Translations under genes and position numbers: made by a program | Origin: Priestia megaterium NBRC 15308 = ATCC 14581 | GTDB lineage: Bacteria > Bacillota > Bacilli > Bacillales > Bacillaceae_H | Reading direction: 5' to 3' | Assembly (NCBI RefSeq): GCF_000832985.1 | Contig: NZ_CP009921.1 | Location: forward strand, 1-64,000 | DNA length: 64,000 nucleotides | The notes under the pieces: generated by a model | Told to the model about the DNA's origin: nothing | Database searches by the model: none | Seen by the model: only the letters and a program-made list of their open reading frames with translations | Shown here: one piece after another, positions 62,013-64,000 of the stretch | How positions within the stretch are numbered: position 1 is the stretch's first letter | Layout: the number at the start of each line of letters is the position of its first letter

Positions 62013-63233
62013 ATGAATAAGCAAAAATCAGGCAATTACTTTAAAGTCTTGAGTATTATGGCATTAGGTTCCTTTTTAGCTATATCTATTCCTGCGAATG
62101 CAGCTAAAAATAATAAAGAAAAAGCTGATCAACCATTTCAAAATAAAAATTGGGAATACAATATAAAAGAAACGCATAATATTGGAAGCCTAAAAATGAT
62201 TGGAGAGCAAAGAATCCCTTTTAAGAAAGAATTTCAAGGTGCTGTTATAGGGGGGCTATCAGGACTTGCCTATAACGCTAAGCAAGGTACATGGATGATG
62301 ATAAGTGATGACAAATCGGATAACAGTCCTGCCCGTTTTTATACAGCTCAATTGAATTACGATAATAAGAATTTTGATTCGGTTAAATTGACAGGAATGA
62401 ACTTTTTAAAACAAGCCAATGGTACAAACTATCCTAATCAAACGCAATATACTGTAAAGGGAGGAGAAGTACCAGATTTTGAATCTATACGTTTAGATCC
62501 AAAAGACGGAAGTGTTTGGTATACAAGCGAAGGGAGCCGTTCTCTTGGCTTAAATCCTTTCGTAAAGCATGCGACTGGGGAAGGGAAATATTTGGCTACT
62601 TTGCCTTTAGCGAAACAATTTAAGATGATACCAGAACACGAGATTGGATCACGTGATAATTTAACTTTTGAAGGAATTGCCTTTGCAAACGACGGTAATT
62701 CCTTATGGGTTTCCATGGAAGCACCTTTATATCAGGATGGACCTGTACCTACAACAACTAATGGGGCGCTATCACGAATTACACAATATGACCGTAAGGG
62801 AAAACTATTAGTACAATACGCATATCCTATTGATTCCATTCCGGTGAAGCCTGGACCTGGTAAGTATGCAGATAACGGAGTATCAGAAATTTTATCTATA
62901 AATAAACACAAACTTCTAACCATTGAACGTTCTGGTGTACAAAGTGCAGATGGAACATTTAAAAATTATATCCGTATTTATGAATTAGATACACGTGGGG
63001 CCAGTGACATTAGTAATATTCACTCACTACAAGGACAAAAATTTAAACCTGTGAAAAAGCGTCTTGTTCTGGATTTGACAACATTAGGTTTATCGGTACT
63101 GGACAATATTGAAGGGATATCTTGGGGACCAAAGCTCCCAAATGGACATGACAGTTTAGTTCTAGTTTCAGATGACAATTTCAATCGTAACCAAGTAACC
63201 CAATTCTTAGCGTTTGAAGTATTGCCAAAATAG
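62013..63233 (+). CDS. secreted phytase-like esterase family protein
   Basis: 406 residues. ATG 62013 is chosen because CGGGAGG precedes it and it opens a Sec signal peptide (FKVLSIMALGSFLAISIPANA). The upstream in-frame extension to 61740 is over the ppx relic. The mature domain is the esterase-like activity of phytase family (PF13449 type): GGLSGLAYNAKQGTWMMISDD, FEGIAFANDGNSLWVSMEAP, NIEGISWGPKLPNGHDSLVL. Probably releases phosphate extracellularly. Confidence 0.85.
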   Translation: MNKQKSGNYFKVLSIMALGSFLAISIPANAAKNNKEKADQPFQNKNWEYNIKETHNIGSLKMIGEQRIPFKKEFQGAVIGGLSGLAYNAKQGTWMMISDDKSDNSPARFYTAQLNYDNKNFDSVKLTGMNFLKQANGTNYPNQTQYTVKGGEVPDFESIRLDPKDGSVWYTSEGSRSLGLNPFVKHATGEGKYLATLPLAKQFKMIPEHEIGSRDNLTFEGIAFANDGNSLWVSMEAPLYQDGPVPTTTNGALSRITQYDRKGKLLVQYAYPIDSIPVKPGPGKYADNGVSEILSINKHKLLTIERSGVQSADGTFKNYIRIYELDTRGASDISNIHSLQGQKFKPVKKRLVLDLTTLGLSVLDNIEGISWGPKLPNGHDSLVLVSDDNFNRNQVTQFLAFEVLPK

Positions 63234-63591
63234 GGATTCTAGTGCAAAAAATACTCTCTAGAAACATAGGGTGTTAGTTTCATACAGTAGGTCTAAATAA
63301 CTTCAAAGGGAAAGTTTCTACCTCTGAGAACGGGGATGACTCTTCTACGAAATCATACAATCCTTTCTAACGAGAACTTAAAAGGTTTCTGGTCAGTTTG
63401 AAAAGAAGGTTAATATTTATTAACCTTCTTTCTTTATTATTATAGATTAAGACAGTACTTAATAGTGTACCTTTTACTAATAAGATGACCTATTTATTAC
63501 TTACACATTTAGCATAAAGAATGAGTTTTTCACCATAGTTATAATAAGGATAAATTAAATCTATTAAGTAACCTAAAGGTGGTGAGTTTTT
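63234..63591. other. 358-bp spacer with terminator
   Basis: The hairpin AAAGAAGGTTAATA/TATTAACCTTCTTT at 63402-63432 terminates the phytase-like gene. Otherwise nothing. Confidence 0.6.
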
Positions 63592-63741
63592 ATGAAAAAC
63601 AGGGATAAAAGACGAAAAAAGAAACGTGACTTTTTAAAGGATTACTTAAAAAATAAGTTAGGAAATTGGAAGCCTAGACTTGGCAAAGAGCCTACCTCTA
63701 ACTCTAAGACGACGACTCAAGAAAATAGAAACCTTGATTAG
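63592..63741 (+). CDS. small basic peptide
   Basis: 49 residues, MKNRDKRRKKKRDFLKDYLK start, strongly basic N-terminus and polar Ser/Thr-rich tail. AAAGGTGGTGAG precedes the ATG. May bind nucleic acid or be a spore core peptide; no family recognised. Confidence 0.5.
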   Translation: MKNRDKRRKKKRDFLKDYLKNKLGNWKPRLGKEPTSNSKTTTQENRNLD

Positions 63742-63788
63742 GAAATGTTTAGATGGAGGTATTTAGAAATTTTCCACCATGAAAAATA

Positions 63789-63818
63789 CCCCCCTTTAGA
63801 AGTCTATCTCTAGGGGGA
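63789..63818. terminator. hairpin between small peptide and HU gene
   Basis: CCCCCTTTAGA pairs with TCT.TAGGGGG; no strong T-run. Confidence 0.45.
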
Positions 63819-63840
63819 ATTGCTTATAAGGTATATTTAT

Positions 63841-64000
63841 TTAACAGCTTCTTTTAATTCTTTTCCCGGTTTAAAAGCAGGAAACTTTGAAGCCGAAATT
63901 GTCATTTCTTCACCTGTTTGCGGGTTACGACCTGTACGAGCTGCACGTTCACGTACTTCAAATGTTCCAAATCCAATCAACTGAATTTTTTCTTCTTTCG
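63841..64000 (-). CDS. HU-family DNA-binding protein (partial, runs off window)
   Basis: The last 52 residues of an HU protein (from about the [20 protein letters not shown] region to [11 protein letters not shown]). Close to, but not the same as, the HU at 33525. The N-terminus lies beyond the window. Confidence 0.92.

Overview
The window reads as accessory DNA, probably a large plasmid or genomic island, from a spore-forming, AT-rich Bacillaceae (Bacillus or Priestia type). Evidence for this: a mobile spoVA operon with a sigma-G-type promoter, SpoVS, SinI-like anti-repressors, YhcN/YlaJ lipoproteins, an FbpA-type peptide, Bacillus-style AGGAGG ribosome sites, and at least six insertion sequence families (IS3, IS6, IS110, ISL3 and remnants). 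No rRNA, tRNA, CRISPR array or replication gene was seen.

Layout. 0-1.1 kb: IS3 copy cut by the window edge. 1.2-4.9 kb: ribulose-monophosphate formaldehyde block (broken hxlB, hxlA, hxlR, Zn-ribbon peptide, zwf), ended by an IS6 element that removed what was probably gnd and clipped a membrane gene. 6.3-9.6 kb: cardiolipin synthase, an unknown protein and a serine recombinase. 10.2-11.8 kb: IS110 element with a structured leader that is a bridge-RNA candidate. 12.1-18.1 kb: spoVA2mob-like spore heat-resistance operon with satellite lipoprotein, DUF1657 and DUF421 genes. 18.5-24 kb: IS3 plus two ISL3 copies around a truncated CYP152 P450. 24-26.5 kb: Hsp20, DoxX, MarR, pirin. 26.9-27.3 kb: a c-di-GMP-I riboswitch in front of a SinI-like peptide, convergent with a second SinI-like gene. 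28-34 kb: second recombinase and many small genes, including spoVS and HU.

34-55 kb: chromosome-like cargo (methyltransferase, five GNAT acetyltransferases in all, an ECF sigma factor with a SpoIIP-like putative anti-sigma protein, MFS exporter with an ArsR regulator, formamidase, and a drug-tolerance run: CMD protein, macrolide-type glycosyltransferase, FusB-type EF-G-binding protein, hydrolase, deaminase, beta-lactamase-fold enzyme). This region is punctuated by 28-bp sequences with the 11+6+11 architecture of Bacillus dif (XerC arm, 6-bp centre, XerD arm). At 52.8-55.3 kb such sites separate single-gene units that all face the same way, each site just after the gene's stop or terminator. 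That arrangement resembles an integron cassette array built on Xer sites, and it is the most interesting signal here. 55.5-64 kb: another IS3, DinB, DUF1697, a group II intron relic, a Myb-repeat regulator, a decayed ppx, a secreted phytase-like protein and a second HU gene cut by the window end.

How it fits together: formaldehyde detoxification, spore resistance, biofilm switching and drug tolerance are separate cargo modules. IS elements have truncated or invaded several of them (gnd, CBO0543, P450, a terminator). Function calls rest on reading the protein sequences by eye; no database search was run.
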